NCBI RefSeq assembly: GCF_032918005.1
Contig: NZ_CP136628.1
Location: 2,279,501-2,343,500 of the forward strand
Direction of reading: 5' to 3'
Origin: Bradyrhizobium sp. NDS-1
GTDB taxonomy: Bacteria; Pseudomonadota; Alphaproteobacteria; Rhizobiales; Xanthobacteraceae
DNA length: 64,000 nucleotides
Numbering within the stretch: position 1 is the stretch's first letter; each line of letters starts with the position of its first letter. Below the pieces are notes generated by a model. That model searched no databases. It saw nothing but the letters and a program-made list of their open reading frames with translations, and was not told the DNA's origin. Shown here piece after piece: positions 52,656-62,162 of this stretch. The translations under genes were made by a program, and so were the position numbers.

Positions 52656-53624
52656 GTGGCGATCCATTCATTTCATTCGGAAGCCGAGTTGCGCGGAGCG
52701 CGCATGCTCCGCACGGCGCTGGGCTCGGCCATCGCGGGCTTTCTGGAAGATCCGTCGATCGTTGAGGTGATGCTGAACCCCGATGGCCGGCTGTGGATCG
52801 ATCGGCTGTCGAGCGGTCTTACCGATACCGGCGAGAGTCTATCACCTGCCGACGGCGAGCGAATTGTCCGGCTGGTCGCGCACTATGTGGGCGCTGAGGT
52901 TCATGCCGGCTCGCCCCGAATCTCGGCTGAGCTGCCGGAAACGGGAGAACGTTTTGAAGGTTTGTTGCCGCCGGTCGTCGCCGCGCCGGCCTTCGCGATC
53001 CGCAAACCTGCGGTCGCTGTCTTCGGCCTGGACGACTATGTCGCTGCCGGCATCATGAACTCGGCGCAGGCGAACGCGCTTCGTGATGCGGTTGCCGCGC
53101 GCAAGAACATCCTGGTCGCCGGCGGCACATCGACCGGCAAGACGACGCTGACGAACGCCCTTCTGGCGGAGGTGGCCAAAGGTTCGGATCGCGTCGTTCT
53201 CATCGAAGATACGCGGGAGCTTCAGTGCACGGCGCCGAACCTCGTGGCGCTGCGGACCAAGGACGGTGTCGTCTCGCTGTCCGAACTTGTGCGCTCGTCG
53301 CTTCGTCTGCGCCCCGATCGCATCCCGATTGGCGAGGTGCGCGGAGCCGAGGCGCTCGATCTGGTCAAAGCCTGGGGGACTGGACATCCCGGCGGAATCG
53401 GCACGATCCACGCCGGCACCGCGCTTGGCGCGCTCCGCCGGCTCGAGCAGCTCATCCAGGAGGCCGTCGTCACGGTCCCGCGCGCGCTGATCGCCGAGAC
53501 CATCAACGTCATCGCCGTGCTCTCTGGCCGTGGTGCCGAACGGCATTTGAGCGAACTCGCTTCTGTCACCGGGCTTGGACCATCAGGCGACTACACCCTT
53601 TCGAAAATCGGAGATCAGTCATGA
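52656..53624 (+). CDS. trbB: Conjugal transfer ATPase TrbB
   Basis: A 322-aa VirB11-type secretion ATPase. Walker [10 protein letters not shown] is near residue 155, the Asp box IEDTRELQ near 183, Walker [22 protein letters not shown] near 220 and the His box [12 protein letters not shown] near 250. It forms a hexamer at the inner membrane and powers assembly of the mating channel. GTG start behind GGGGGCA. First gene of the trb operon. Confidence 0.95.
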   Translation: MAIHSFHSEAELRGARMLRTALGSAIAGFLEDPSIVEVMLNPDGRLWIDRLSSGLTDTGESLSPADGERIVRLVAHYVGAEVHAGSPRISAELPETGERFEGLLPPVVAAPAFAIRKPAVAVFGLDDYVAAGIMNSAQANALRDAVAARKNILVAGGTSTGKTTLTNALLAEVAKGSDRVVLIEDTRELQCTAPNLVALRTKDGVVSLSELVRSSLRLRPDRIPIGEVRGAEALDLVKAWGTGHPGGIGTIHAGTALGALRRLEQLIQEAVVTVPRALIAETINVIAVLSGRGAERHLSELASVTGLGPSGDYTLSKIGDQS

Positions 53625-53947
53625 ACGTACGATCATCTCTCAGGCGAGGTTTCACATCAGTTGCGGCATTCGCTTGTCTGTACCTGGTGAGTAGCCCGGC
53701 CTGGGCCGCCGGCTCGAACATGCCCTGGGAGCAGCCGCTCAACCAGATCCTGCAATCGGTTGAAGGACCCGTGGCCAAGATCATCGCGGTCATCATCATC
53801 ATCGTGACCGGTCTTTCGCTCGCATTTGGCGACACCTCGGGCGGCTTCCGGCGGCTGATCCAGATCGTGTTTGGTCTGTCGATCGCATTTGCCGCCTCTA
53901 GCTTCTTCCTGTCGTTCTTCTCGTTCGGCGGCGGGGTGGTGATCTGA
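53621..53947 (+). CDS. trbC: Pilin subunit TrbC
   Basis: A 108-aa VirB2-type pilin precursor. A signal peptide (to about SPAWAA, residue 30) is followed by two hydrophobic helices (IIAVIIIIVTGLSLAF and LIQIVFGLSIAFAASSFFLSFF). TraF would trim and cyclise it. ATGA overlap with trbB. Confidence 0.93.
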   Translation: MNVRSSLRRGFTSVAAFACLYLVSSPAWAAGSNMPWEQPLNQILQSVEGPVAKIIAVIIIIVTGLSLAFGDTSGGFRRLIQIVFGLSIAFAASSFFLSFFSFGGGVVI

Positions 53948-54210
53948 TGGATGAGCCAGTCCCGGGCTTTGTCGCCCCTGTCCACCGTGCGCTGACCGAG
54001 CCGATCCTGATGGGCGGAGCACCGCGATCGGTTGCCATTCTCAACGGCACATTGGCTGCAGCACTCGGCCTTGGTCTGCGCTTGTGGCTGGCCGGCCTTC
54101 TGCTGGCGTTCATCGGCCACATGGCCGCGGTCTGGGCCGCAAAACGCGATCCGGAATTCGTCGAAGTCGTGCGCCGGCACGTTCGTGTTCCCGGTCACCT
54201 CGGCGCTTGA
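53947..54210 (+). CDS. trbD: Conjugal transfer protein TrbD
   Basis: An 87-aa VirB3-like protein with PVHRALTEPILMGGAPRSVAILNGTL and hydrophobic helices (AAALGLGLRLWLAGLLLAFIGH). It shares one base with trbC (TGATG). Binds the TrbE ATPase at the membrane in related systems. Confidence 0.92.
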   Translation: MDEPVPGFVAPVHRALTEPILMGGAPRSVAILNGTLAAALGLGLRLWLAGLLLAFIGHMAAVWAAKRDPEFVEVVRRHVRVPGHLGA

Positions 54211-54220
54211 GAAAAGTCCC

Positions 54221-56662
54221 ATGATGAATCTTGCCGAATACCGCCGCTCGAATACGCGCCTTGCTGATTTCCTCCCCTGGGCTGCTCTTGTCGACGAGGG
54301 AATTGTATTGAACAAGGACGGCTCACTTCAGCGGACGGCGCGGTTCAGGGGACCGGACCTCGACAGTTCCGTGCCGGCTGAGCTTGTTGCGGTCGCAAGC
54401 CGGCTGAACAATGCGCTCCGGCGTCTCGGATCGGGCTGGGCGGTTTTCGTCGAGGCGCAACGGCATTCGGCAGGGCGCTATCCGCCCGACACATTCCCGG
54501 ATGTCGCATCCGCCCTGGTGGATGCGGAGCGGAAAGCGCAATTCGAGGAGGCCGGCAGCCATTATGAATCGAGCTACTACCTGACCTTCCTTTATCTGCC
54601 GCCTGCAGAGAGTGCAGCTGTGGCAGAGCGTCTCCTGTACGAGGGCGGCCATCGCAGCGCGGGAGCGGATGCGCGCGAGGTGCTGAGTGGCTTCGTCGAC
54701 CGGACCAACCGCGTGCTGCAGCTCGTTGAGGGCTTTATGCCGGAATGCGGCTGGCTCGATGACGAGGCAACGCTCACCTACCTGCACTCGACTGTCTCGA
54801 CCAAGCGGCATCGTGTTCGGGTGCCGGAAATCCCGATGTATCTCGATGCGCTGCTTGCCGATCAGCCGCTGACAGGCGGGCTTGAGCCGATGCTGGGTGA
54901 CGCGCATCTGCGTGTCCTGACGGTTGTGGGGTTTCCCACGACGACGACGCCCGGGATCCTCGATGATCTCAACCGCCTCGCATTCCCCTACCGCTGGTCG
55001 ACGCGGGCGATCATGCTCGACAAGACGGATGCAACAAAACTCCTGACCAGGATCAGGCGGCAATGGTTTGCCAAGCGCAAGTCGATTGCCTCGATCCTGA
55101 AGGAGGTCATGACCAACGAGTCGTCCACGCTTCTGGACACCGATGCCCACAACAAGGCTTTGGATGCAGATCACGCGCTCCAGGAGCTCGGCTCGGATCA
55201 GATCGGTGAAGCCTTTGTGACGGCAACGGTCACGGTCTGGGACAGGGATCCTAGCGCGGCCGACGAAAAGCTACGCCTCGTTGAAAAGGTGATCCAGGGC
55301 CGGGACTTTACCTCCATGACCGAGACAGTGAATGCCGTTGAGGCCTGGCTCGGCAGCCTGCCGGGACAGGTCTATGCAAACGTGCGCCAACCGCCGGTGT
55401 CGACGCTAAATCTCGCCCACATGATCCCGCTTTCTGCGGTCTGGGCGGGAGAGGTGAGGGACCATCATTTCAAGGCGCCTCCACTGTTCTTCGGCAAGAC
55501 GGAAGGATCGACCCCTTTCCGCTTCTCGCTCCATGTCGGCGATGTCGGACACACTCTGATCGTTGGACCGACCGGCGCCGGCAAATCGGTGCTGCTCGCA
55601 CTGATGGCACTGCAGTTCCGGCGATATCCGGCCGCTCAGATCTTTGCCTTTGACTTCGGCGGGTCGATCCGCGCGGCGGCGATCGCCATGGGAGGCGACT
55701 GGCATGATCTTGGCGGCGCGGTTGGTGGAGACTCGGCAGAATTCGTGGCGCTCCAGCCGCTTGCACGCATCGACGATGTCGCGGAGCGCGGTTGGGCAGC
55801 CGATTGGATTGCATCGATCCTTACGCGCGAGCGCATCGAGGTCACGCCCGAGACCAAGGATCATGTCTGGTCGGCATTGACCTCGCTCGCCTCGGCGCCA
55901 GTTCGGGAGCGGACGCTGACTGGCTTGTCCGTTCTTCTGCAATCCAATGCCTTGAAGCGCGCGCTGCAACCCTATTGCCTCGGCGGTCCGTTTGAGCGGT
56001 TGCTCGATGCGGAAGGTGAGCGGCTGGGAGAGGGCTCCGTCCAGGTGTTTGAGACCGACGGGTTGATCGGGACCGGTGTCGCGCCGGCGGTTCTCTCCTA
56101 TTTATTCCACCGGATTGAGGATCGCTTCGACGGCCGTCCCACCCTGCTCATCATCGATGAGGGCTGGCTTGCGCTCGACGATGCCGATTTTGCCGGCAAG
56201 CTCCGCGAATGGCTTAAGACGCTGCGCAAGAAGAACGCCTCCGTCGTGTTTGCGACCCAGTCGCTGGCCGATATCGACGGCTCCGCAATTGCGCCGGCCA
56301 TCATCGAGAGCTGTCCGACCCGGATCCTTCTTCCCAATGACCGCGCCATCGAGCCGCAAATCTTAGGCGTCTACCGGCGCTTTGGACTAAATGATCGGCA
56401 GATCGAGATCCTCGCCCGCGCGACGCCAAAGCGCGACTACTACTGCCAGTCGCGCCGGGGCAACCGGCTGTTCGAGCTCGGCCTTGGTGAGATCGCGCTG
56501 GCTTTTGCGGCCGCGTCGTCCAAGACCGACCAGACTCTCATCGAGCGGGTTCTTGAGGAGTACGGACGAGACGATTTCGTCACCGGCTGGCTCAAGGCGC
56601 GAGACCTCGGCTGGGCCTGCAATCTCATTCCGCAGCTTGCCAGGGAAGGGGGCTTGTCATGA
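54221..56662 (+). CDS. trbE: Conjugal transfer ATPase TrbE
   Basis: An 813-aa VirB4-type ATPase. N-terminal CagE/VirB4 region starts LAEYRRSNTRLADFLPWAALVDEGIVLNKDGSLQRT. Walker A GPTGAGKSVL is near residue 450 and Walker B LLIIDEGWLALDD near 650, followed by ATQSLADIDGS. Starts at ATG 54221 after an eleven-base gap; a second ATG directly follows. Largest energiser of the apparatus. Confidence 0.95.
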   Translation: MMNLAEYRRSNTRLADFLPWAALVDEGIVLNKDGSLQRTARFRGPDLDSSVPAELVAVASRLNNALRRLGSGWAVFVEAQRHSAGRYPPDTFPDVASALVDAERKAQFEEAGSHYESSYYLTFLYLPPAESAAVAERLLYEGGHRSAGADAREVLSGFVDRTNRVLQLVEGFMPECGWLDDEATLTYLHSTVSTKRHRVRVPEIPMYLDALLADQPLTGGLEPMLGDAHLRVLTVVGFPTTTTPGILDDLNRLAFPYRWSTRAIMLDKTDATKLLTRIRRQWFAKRKSIASILKEVMTNESSTLLDTDAHNKALDADHALQELGSDQIGEAFVTATVTVWDRDPSAADEKLRLVEKVIQGRDFTSMTETVNAVEAWLGSLPGQVYANVRQPPVSTLNLAHMIPLSAVWAGEVRDHHFKAPPLFFGKTEGSTPFRFSLHVGDVGHTLIVGPTGAGKSVLLALMALQFRRYPAAQIFAFDFGGSIRAAAIAMGGDWHDLGGAVGGDSAEFVALQPLARIDDVAERGWAADWIASILTRERIEVTPETKDHVWSALTSLASAPVRERTLTGLSVLLQSNALKRALQPYCLGGPFERLLDAEGERLGEGSVQVFETDGLIGTGVAPAVLSYLFHRIEDRFDGRPTLLIIDEGWLALDDADFAGKLREWLKTLRKKNASVVFATQSLADIDGSAIAPAIIESCPTRILLPNDRAIEPQILGVYRRFGLNDRQIEILARATPKRDYYCQSRRGNRLFELGLGEIALAFAAASSKTDQTLIERVLEEYGRDDFVTGWLKARDLGWACNLIPQLAREGGLS

Positions 56663-57393
56663 AACGTCTCCGTCCGCTTCTGGCAACAAGTATCATCGCA
56701 ATTAGCCTGACCCAAGGGCCCCGGGAAGGAAAAGCACAGTGGATCGTGTTCGATCCCAACAACTACGTGCAAAATGTGCTGACCGCCGCGCGCGAGCTGC
56801 AGCAGATCAACAACCAAATCACCTCGCTGCAAAACGAAGCGCAGATGTTGATCAATCAGGCGAAGAACCTGGCGAGCCTGCCGTACTCGTCCTTGCAGCA
56901 GCTCGAGCAATCGATTCAGCGCACGCAGCAGCTGCTCAGTCAAGCGCAGCGCATTGCCTACGATGTCCAGCAGATCGATCGCGCGTTCTCAACGACTTAT
57001 GCGCCGGCATCCGCAAGCATGTCCAATGGGCTCCTCGTCGCCAACGCCCAAACACGCTGGCAGAACGCAGTCGCCGGCCTGCAGGACGCCATGCGGGTGC
57101 AGGCAACCGTCGCCGGTAATCTCGACACCAACCGGACCCAGATGTCGGCCCTGGTCACGGCGAGCCAGGGCGCGTCGGGCGCGCTGCAGGCAAGCCAAGC
57201 CGGCAACCAGCTCCTTGCGCTGCAAGCGCAGCAGCTTGCTGATCTCACCGCGACCGTGGCCGCGCAGGGGCGCGCACAAACGCTCGAAGCCGCGCAAAGA
57301 GCAAGTGCCCAGGATCAGGGGAGGGAGCAGCTGCGGCGCTTTCTGACCCAAGGTCAGGGCTATCAACCGACAACCGTGCAGATGTTCCACTGA
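56659..57393 (+). CDS. trbJ: Conjugal transfer protein TrbJ
   Basis: A 244-aa VirB5-like protein. A signal peptide (about residues 1-26, ending GKAQ) is followed by WIVFDPNNYVQNVLTAARELQQINNQI and long glutamine-rich coiled coils. The ATG overlaps the trbE stop. VirB5 homologues sit at the pilus tip. Confidence 0.93.
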   Translation: MKRLRPLLATSIIAISLTQGPREGKAQWIVFDPNNYVQNVLTAARELQQINNQITSLQNEAQMLINQAKNLASLPYSSLQQLEQSIQRTQQLLSQAQRIAYDVQQIDRAFSTTYAPASASMSNGLLVANAQTRWQNAVAGLQDAMRVQATVAGNLDTNRTQMSALVTASQGASGALQASQAGNQLLALQAQQLADLTATVAAQGRAQTLEAAQRASAQDQGREQLRRFLTQGQGYQPTTVQMFH

Positions 57394-57764
57394 TGATGAA
57401 GAGCAGATTTGAACGGCTGCCGATGGCGGTGGCAGTTAGCCTCACAGTCCTGGTCGTCGCCGCCTGCGCCGTTCGCCTGCGCGGCGACGATAGCGCCACC
57501 CAATCTTCCGCCTCGCTCGCTGCGAAGCCCGATCCGACGGCGGCAAAACTGGAGCAATGCCGCACCGTCACCTACGAGCAGACAGAGGCTCTGCTCGAAT
57601 GCCAGAGGATCTGGGCGGAACGGCGCAGCCAGTTCTTGGGGAAAAGCGGATCGGTAGACGGTGATAGCGGGGTAGGCGCCGCGCCATTTTCCTCCGCGCC
57701 GCCGCGCAAGGACGAAAGCCGCCTCCCGTCCCTCTCCCCCTCCATTCCAAGTCAAAGCGAGTGA
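57393..57764 (+). CDS. trbK: TrbK-like entry exclusion lipoprotein
   Basis: A 123-aa protein with a hydrophobic N-terminus ending in a lipobox (VVAAC, C25). A conserved-looking ECQRIWAERRSQFL is near residue 69, followed by a Pro/Ser-rich tail. Position between trbJ and trbL, cysteine and size fit TrbK, which blocks entry of a second copy. Shares a base with trbJ. Confidence 0.85.
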   Translation: MMKSRFERLPMAVAVSLTVLVVAACAVRLRGDDSATQSSASLAAKPDPTAAKLEQCRTVTYEQTEALLECQRIWAERRSQFLGKSGSVDGDSGVGAAPFSSAPPRKDESRLPSLSPSIPSQSE

Positions 57765-57767
57765 ACG

Positions 57768-59003
57768 ATGGGCGGCACCTCTGTCATCGACCAGTTCCTG
57801 GAAACCTTCACCCGCTATATCGATTCCGGATTCGGTCTGGTCGGGGGCGAAGTCGGCTATCTCGCCACGACGTTAGCTGCAATCGACCTCACGCTCGCGG
57901 GGCTGTTCTGGTCCTGGGGGACTGATGAAGATATTGTTGCCCGGCTCGTCAAGAAAACCTTGTTTGTCGGTGTCTTTGCCTATCTGATCGGCAACTGGAG
58001 CAGCCTCGCCCGCATCGTCTTCGAGAGCTTTGCTGGTCTTGGCCTCAAAGCCTCGGGCACGAGCCTGTCATCGGCAGATTTCTTGCGACCAGGCCGCATC
58101 GCGCAAGTGGGGCTCGATGCCGGCCGTCCGATCCTGGACTCGATCTCGGGGCTGATGGGCTATGTCAGCTTTTTTGAGAATTTCGTCCAGATCGCGGTCC
58201 TGCTGTTCGCCTGGATCGTGGTGCTGCTGGCCTTCTTTATTCTCGCCATCCAGCTCTTCGTCACGCTGATCGAGTTCAAGCTGACGACGCTTGCAGGTTT
58301 TGTCCTGATCCCCTTCGGTTTGTTCGGCAAGACCGCCTTTGCGGCCGAACGGGTGCTGGGCAACGTCATCTCCTCCGGCGTCAAGGTTTTGGTCCTCGCC
58401 GTCATCGTCGGCATTGGATCGACCTTATTCTCGCAGTTCACGGCAGGTTTCGGCGGCAACCAGCCGACCATTGAGAACGCGATGGCGCTTGTACTGGGCG
58501 CGCTCGCCTTGTTAGGCCTCGGCATTTTCGGACCCGGGATTGCCAACGGCATCGTCTCTGGAGGTCCGCAGCTCGGCGCAGGCAGCGCCGTTGGGACGGG
58601 ACTTGCCGCCGGTGGAGTCGTCGCGGCTGGCGCTGGCGTTGCGGCCGGTGCTGCCGGTCTCGCCGGCGGCGCGATTGCAGGCTCGCTACGAGGTGGAAGT
58701 GCGATTGCAAGTGGCACCGTGAGCGTGTTTCGGGCGGGGAGTCAGTCCGGCTCCGAGGCGAGCGCGTCCGGTGCTGCAAGCCCCTTGCGCTCGGTCGCAG
58801 CTGGTCTTGGTGGAACGGCGAGCAATGCCGGTACGGGGGAAGGGGATTCCTCGAGAGCTTCCGACAGCGCGCCCGCTTGGGTTCGGCGCATGAAGAGAGC
58901 GCAGACGATCAGTCATGGCGCATCAGCGGCAACCCACGCGATCCGTTCAGGTGATCATGGAGGCGGCGGCGGATCTGTCGACCTCTCGCAAGAGGATCAC
59001 TGA
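57768..59003 (+). CDS. trbL: Conjugal transfer membrane protein TrbL
   Basis: A 411-aa VirB6-like protein with about six hydrophobic helices within residues 20-290, and a Gly/Ala/Ser-rich tail after residue 270 (AAGGVVAAGAGVAAGAAG). Starts three bases after trbK. The end GGGGSVDLSQEDH is polar. It forms part of the inner-membrane pore. Confidence 0.93.
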   Translation: MGGTSVIDQFLETFTRYIDSGFGLVGGEVGYLATTLAAIDLTLAGLFWSWGTDEDIVARLVKKTLFVGVFAYLIGNWSSLARIVFESFAGLGLKASGTSLSSADFLRPGRIAQVGLDAGRPILDSISGLMGYVSFFENFVQIAVLLFAWIVVLLAFFILAIQLFVTLIEFKLTTLAGFVLIPFGLFGKTAFAAERVLGNVISSGVKVLVLAVIVGIGSTLFSQFTAGFGGNQPTIENAMALVLGALALLGLGIFGPGIANGIVSGGPQLGAGSAVGTGLAAGGVVAAGAGVAAGAAGLAGGAIAGSLRGGSAIASGTVSVFRAGSQSGSEASASGAASPLRSVAAGLGGTASNAGTGEGDSSRASDSAPAWVRRMKRAQTISHGASAATHAIRSGDHGGGGGSVDLSQEDH

Positions 59004-59053
59004 GGCCTCCTTTCTTTCTAATTCGGTCCCCCGCCATCTCTTGAGGTCAAACA

Positions 59054-59734
59054 ATGTTCAAACGATCGGCCGTTCACTATGGCCGCACGCCAGAAGCCGT
59101 CACCCCCTACCAACGCGCAGCTCAAGTCTGGGATGATCGCATTGGGTCTGCGCGCGTGCAGGCCAAGAACTGGCGCCTGATGGCCTTTGGCTGCCTCTTC
59201 TTATCGGCTGGTTTCGCCGGCACCCTGGTCTGGCAATCGGCGCATGGGACGATCACGCCCTGGGTGGTCGAGGTCGATCAATTGGGGGAAGCAAAAGCCG
59301 TCGCTCCGGCAAACGCCAGCTATCAACCGACCGATCCGCAAGTAGCTTTTCACCTGGCGCGCTTCATCGAGCATGTGCGTGGCCTGCCGATGGACGCCAT
59401 CGTCCTTCGCGAAAACTGGCTCCGCGCCTACGACTTTACAACCGATCGCGGCGCCGTCGCGCTGAATGACTATGCACGCACCAACGATCCATTCGCCAAG
59501 CTTGGCAAGACGCAAATTGCGATCGACGTCTCGAGCGTCATCCGGGCATCCCCTGAGAGCTTTCGCCTCGCCTGGGTCGAACGCCGTTACGACAACGGTC
59601 AGCTTGCCGCAACCGAGCGGTGGAGCGCGATCCTCACGATCATCGTGGAGATGCCTCGCGACCTCGATCGCCTCCGCAAGAATCCGCTTGGCATTTACGT
59701 CAACGCCATCAACTGGTCGAAGGAGCTGGGTTAG
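59054..59734 (+). CDS. trbF: Conjugal transfer protein TrbF
   Basis: A 226-aa VirB8-like protein. Short cytoplasmic N-terminus (RSAVHYGRTPEAVTPYQRAAQVWDDRIGSARVQ), one membrane helix at about 37-56, and a periplasmic domain with WVVEVDQLGEAKAV and ending NPLGIYVNAINWSKELG. Core assembly factor. Confidence 0.95.
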   Translation: MFKRSAVHYGRTPEAVTPYQRAAQVWDDRIGSARVQAKNWRLMAFGCLFLSAGFAGTLVWQSAHGTITPWVVEVDQLGEAKAVAPANASYQPTDPQVAFHLARFIEHVRGLPMDAIVLRENWLRAYDFTTDRGAVALNDYARTNDPFAKLGKTQIAIDVSSVIRASPESFRLAWVERRYDNGQLAATERWSAILTIIVEMPRDLDRLRKNPLGIYVNAINWSKELG

Positions 59735-59736
59735 CA

Positions 59737-60711
59737 ATGCCGTCAGGTCTCGTTATTGCGTCGCAGAGGGTCCGCCCGAGCCTGGCTCTGGCTCTTGTTA
59801 TTGGCGTGTCCACCCTTGGCGGGTGCACCACGTTGAAACCACCCCAAATTAGTTACGATAGCGATGTCCCGCCGGCTCCAGATCTGCCGGCGCTTGTCGA
59901 CGATCGGCCGCGGCCGCTGCATGTCCCACCGGCCTGGAAGGCGGCGCGCGGCGGCAAGAACGCGGAAGCCAAAGAGCCCGTCGAGCGGATTGAGACCGCG
60001 AATGACGCGGCACGCGTGCAGCCGCGCAAAGCCGGCTACTTCAATGCGGTGCAGGTGTTTTCGTATAGTCCGGGCGCTCTCTATCAGGTCTATGCCGCGC
60101 CGGGGCAGATCACCGACATCGCCTTGGAGCCCGGCGAGCAACTGATCGGCTCGGGACCAGTTGCCGCGGGTGATACCGTGCGTTGGGTGGTCGGCGACAC
60201 CGAAAGCGGCAGCGGCGACACGCGACGCGTCCACATCATGGTGAAGCCGACACGTCCGGCGATCGAGACCAATCTCGTCGTCAACACGGATCGGCGCACT
60301 TACCTCATCGAACTCCGCTCCCGGGAAAAGCCCTACATGCCACAGGTCGCGTGGTTCTATCCGGAGGATCGGACCGCGCGTGGTCGAGTTCTGCCGCCCA
60401 CACCCGTCATTCCGGACCAGGCGCAGCGCCGTTACCGCTACGCCATCGAGGGAGACAGCCCACCCTGGCGTCCTGTCAATGCCTATGACGATGGGCGCAA
60501 GGTCTACATCGAGCTTTCGCCCGGCGTCGGCCAAGGCGAGATGCCGCCGCTGTTCGTGATCGGGCCTGATGGCAAGACCGAGCTCGTCAACTATCGCGCT
60601 TACGGCAACGTGCTGATCGTCGACCGGCTGTTCGCGGCCGCGGAACTGAGGCTCGGCGAGGAGCACCAGCAGAAGGTCAGGATCGTCCGAACCGACGGGA
60701 GGTCGCTGTGA
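59737..60711 (+). CDS. trbG: Conjugal transfer protein TrbG
   Basis: A 324-aa VirB9-like protein. The signal sequence ends in lipobox STLGGC with C30. The family parts NAVQVFSYSPGALYQVYAAPGQITDIALEPGE, VKPTRPAIETNLVVNTDRRTYLIELRS and RYAIEGDSPPWRPVNAYDDGRKVYIELS are clear. Outer-membrane core component. Starts two bases after trbF. Confidence 0.95.
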   Translation: MPSGLVIASQRVRPSLALALVIGVSTLGGCTTLKPPQISYDSDVPPAPDLPALVDDRPRPLHVPPAWKAARGGKNAEAKEPVERIETANDAARVQPRKAGYFNAVQVFSYSPGALYQVYAAPGQITDIALEPGEQLIGSGPVAAGDTVRWVVGDTESGSGDTRRVHIMVKPTRPAIETNLVVNTDRRTYLIELRSREKPYMPQVAWFYPEDRTARGRVLPPTPVIPDQAQRRYRYAIEGDSPPWRPVNAYDDGRKVYIELSPGVGQGEMPPLFVIGPDGKTELVNYRAYGNVLIVDRLFAAAELRLGEEHQQKVRIVRTDGRSL

Positions 60712-61913
60712 CAGAGACCGGCCAGCCGAATGACACACCCAAGGACCCTGCTCAGGTTAAGCCGCCGGAAAATATCGCCGAAACCCTTCGGCTCCGGCCG
60801 GAACGGCCGCAAGTTACGCGCCTATCGCGCAAGGTGCTTGCGGGTGGCAGCGCCCTTTTGCTGGTGCTCATCTCTGGTGCGGTCTTCTGGGCTCTGCAGG
60901 AGAAGCGATCGCGTACGCCGGCCGCCGAGGAGCTTTACGCGACCGACCACCACAATGTCGCCGATCAGCTTGCAACCTTGCCGAAGGATTATGCTGAGAT
61001 CCCGAAGGAGGTGCCGCGCCTTGGACCACCTTTACCCGGCGATCTTGGCCGGCCGATCGTTGCAGCACAGGGCTCTTCGACGGCCAGCCCGCTCGGTGTT
61101 GACGCTGAACAGCAGCGCGTCAATCAGGAGAGCGAGGCGGCCCGCACCAGCAAGGTGTTTGCCAGCACGAACGTCCGCGCACAGGCCCCTGTCACATCGC
61201 CAAGTGAAGCCCCATCAAATGCAGCGCCATCATCCGACGAAGCATTTTCCCAGAATGGCCAGGATCGAAAACTTGCGTTCGTCAGTGCTTCCGTTGACCG
61301 TCGAACCACCAGTCCCGATCGCCTGGCAAGACCGGTCTCTCCCTTTGTGGTCCAGGCGGGAACGGTCATTCCGGCTGCTCTTATCACGGGGATTCGGTCC
61401 GACCTGCCTGGCCAGATCACGGCCCAAGTCACAGAAGCGGTATACGATTCCCCTACCGGGCGAGCTCGCCTTATCCCGCAAGGAGCCCGGTTGATCGGGA
61501 CGTATGATAGCCAGGTCGCATTTGGCCAATCGCGCGTACTCCTGGTGTGGACGCGCCTCATCATGCCAAATGGGCGGTCGATCGTGCTGGAGCGGCAGCC
61601 GGGCGCAGATGCCGCGGGCTACTCTGGGCTTGAGGATGAGGTCGACAACCATTGGAAGGAGCTGTTGGGGGCCGCTGCGCTTTCGACGCTGCTCGCCGTC
61701 GGCACCGAGGTGAATTCCGGATCGGATACGGGTAGCACCAACAGCGACCTCATCGCTGCGCTCCGCCGCGGGGCGGGGGACTCGATGAACCAGACGGGCC
61801 AGCAGGTGGTCCGCCGTAATCTCAACATCCAGCCGACTTTGACGATTCGTCCGGGATTTCCGGTGCGGGTGATCGTCAATCGCGACCTGGTGCTCGAACC
61901 GTATAGAGGGTGA
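60708..61913 (+). CDS. trbI: Conjugal transfer protein TrbI
   Basis: A 401-aa VirB10-like protein. One membrane helix at about 44-63, a Pro/Ser-rich linker, and the C-terminal VirB10 domain (FVVQAGTVIPAALITGIRSDLPGQITAQV, RLIPQGARLIGTYDSQVAFGQSRVLLVWTRLIMPNGRSI, ending GFPVRVIVNRDLVLEPY). GTG start overlaps trbG. No trbH lies between trbG and trbI. Confidence 0.95.
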   Translation: MTETGQPNDTPKDPAQVKPPENIAETLRLRPERPQVTRLSRKVLAGGSALLLVLISGAVFWALQEKRSRTPAAEELYATDHHNVADQLATLPKDYAEIPKEVPRLGPPLPGDLGRPIVAAQGSSTASPLGVDAEQQRVNQESEAARTSKVFASTNVRAQAPVTSPSEAPSNAAPSSDEAFSQNGQDRKLAFVSASVDRRTTSPDRLARPVSPFVVQAGTVIPAALITGIRSDLPGQITAQVTEAVYDSPTGRARLIPQGARLIGTYDSQVAFGQSRVLLVWTRLIMPNGRSIVLERQPGADAAGYSGLEDEVDNHWKELLGAAALSTLLAVGTEVNSGSDTGSTNSDLIAALRRGAGDSMNQTGQQVVRRNLNIQPTLTIRPGFPVRVIVNRDLVLEPYRG

Positions 61914-61919
61914 GGTACG

Positions 61920-62162
61920 ATGGCTCAGCTTAAACTTGGAGCGCTCGAAGACGATAAGCCGATCAAGATTACGCATGAACTCCCGGCGAGCGTGCACAGG
62001 GATCTCGTAGCGTACGCCGAAATCCTTGCACAGGAGAGCGGGCAGCCGATCGGGGAGCCGGCCAAGCTTATCGCTCCCATGTTGGCACGGTTCATGGCAG
62101 CGGACAGAAATTTCCGGAAAGCTCGACGAGCGCGTCAACGTCCGATGGATGGCGGGGAATAG
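61920..62162 (+). CDS. DUF2274 family protein
   Basis: An 80-aa protein with LKLGALEDDKPIKITHELPASVHRDLVAYAEILAQESGQ, the DUF2274 pattern, a ribbon-helix-helix-like fold. Standard last gene of rhizobial trb operons. Its 3' end overlaps the 3' end of the convergent LysR gene by 28 bases. Confidence 0.9.
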   Translation: MAQLKLGALEDDKPIKITHELPASVHRDLVAYAEILAQESGQPIGEPAKLIAPMLARFMAADRNFRKARRARQRPMDGGE

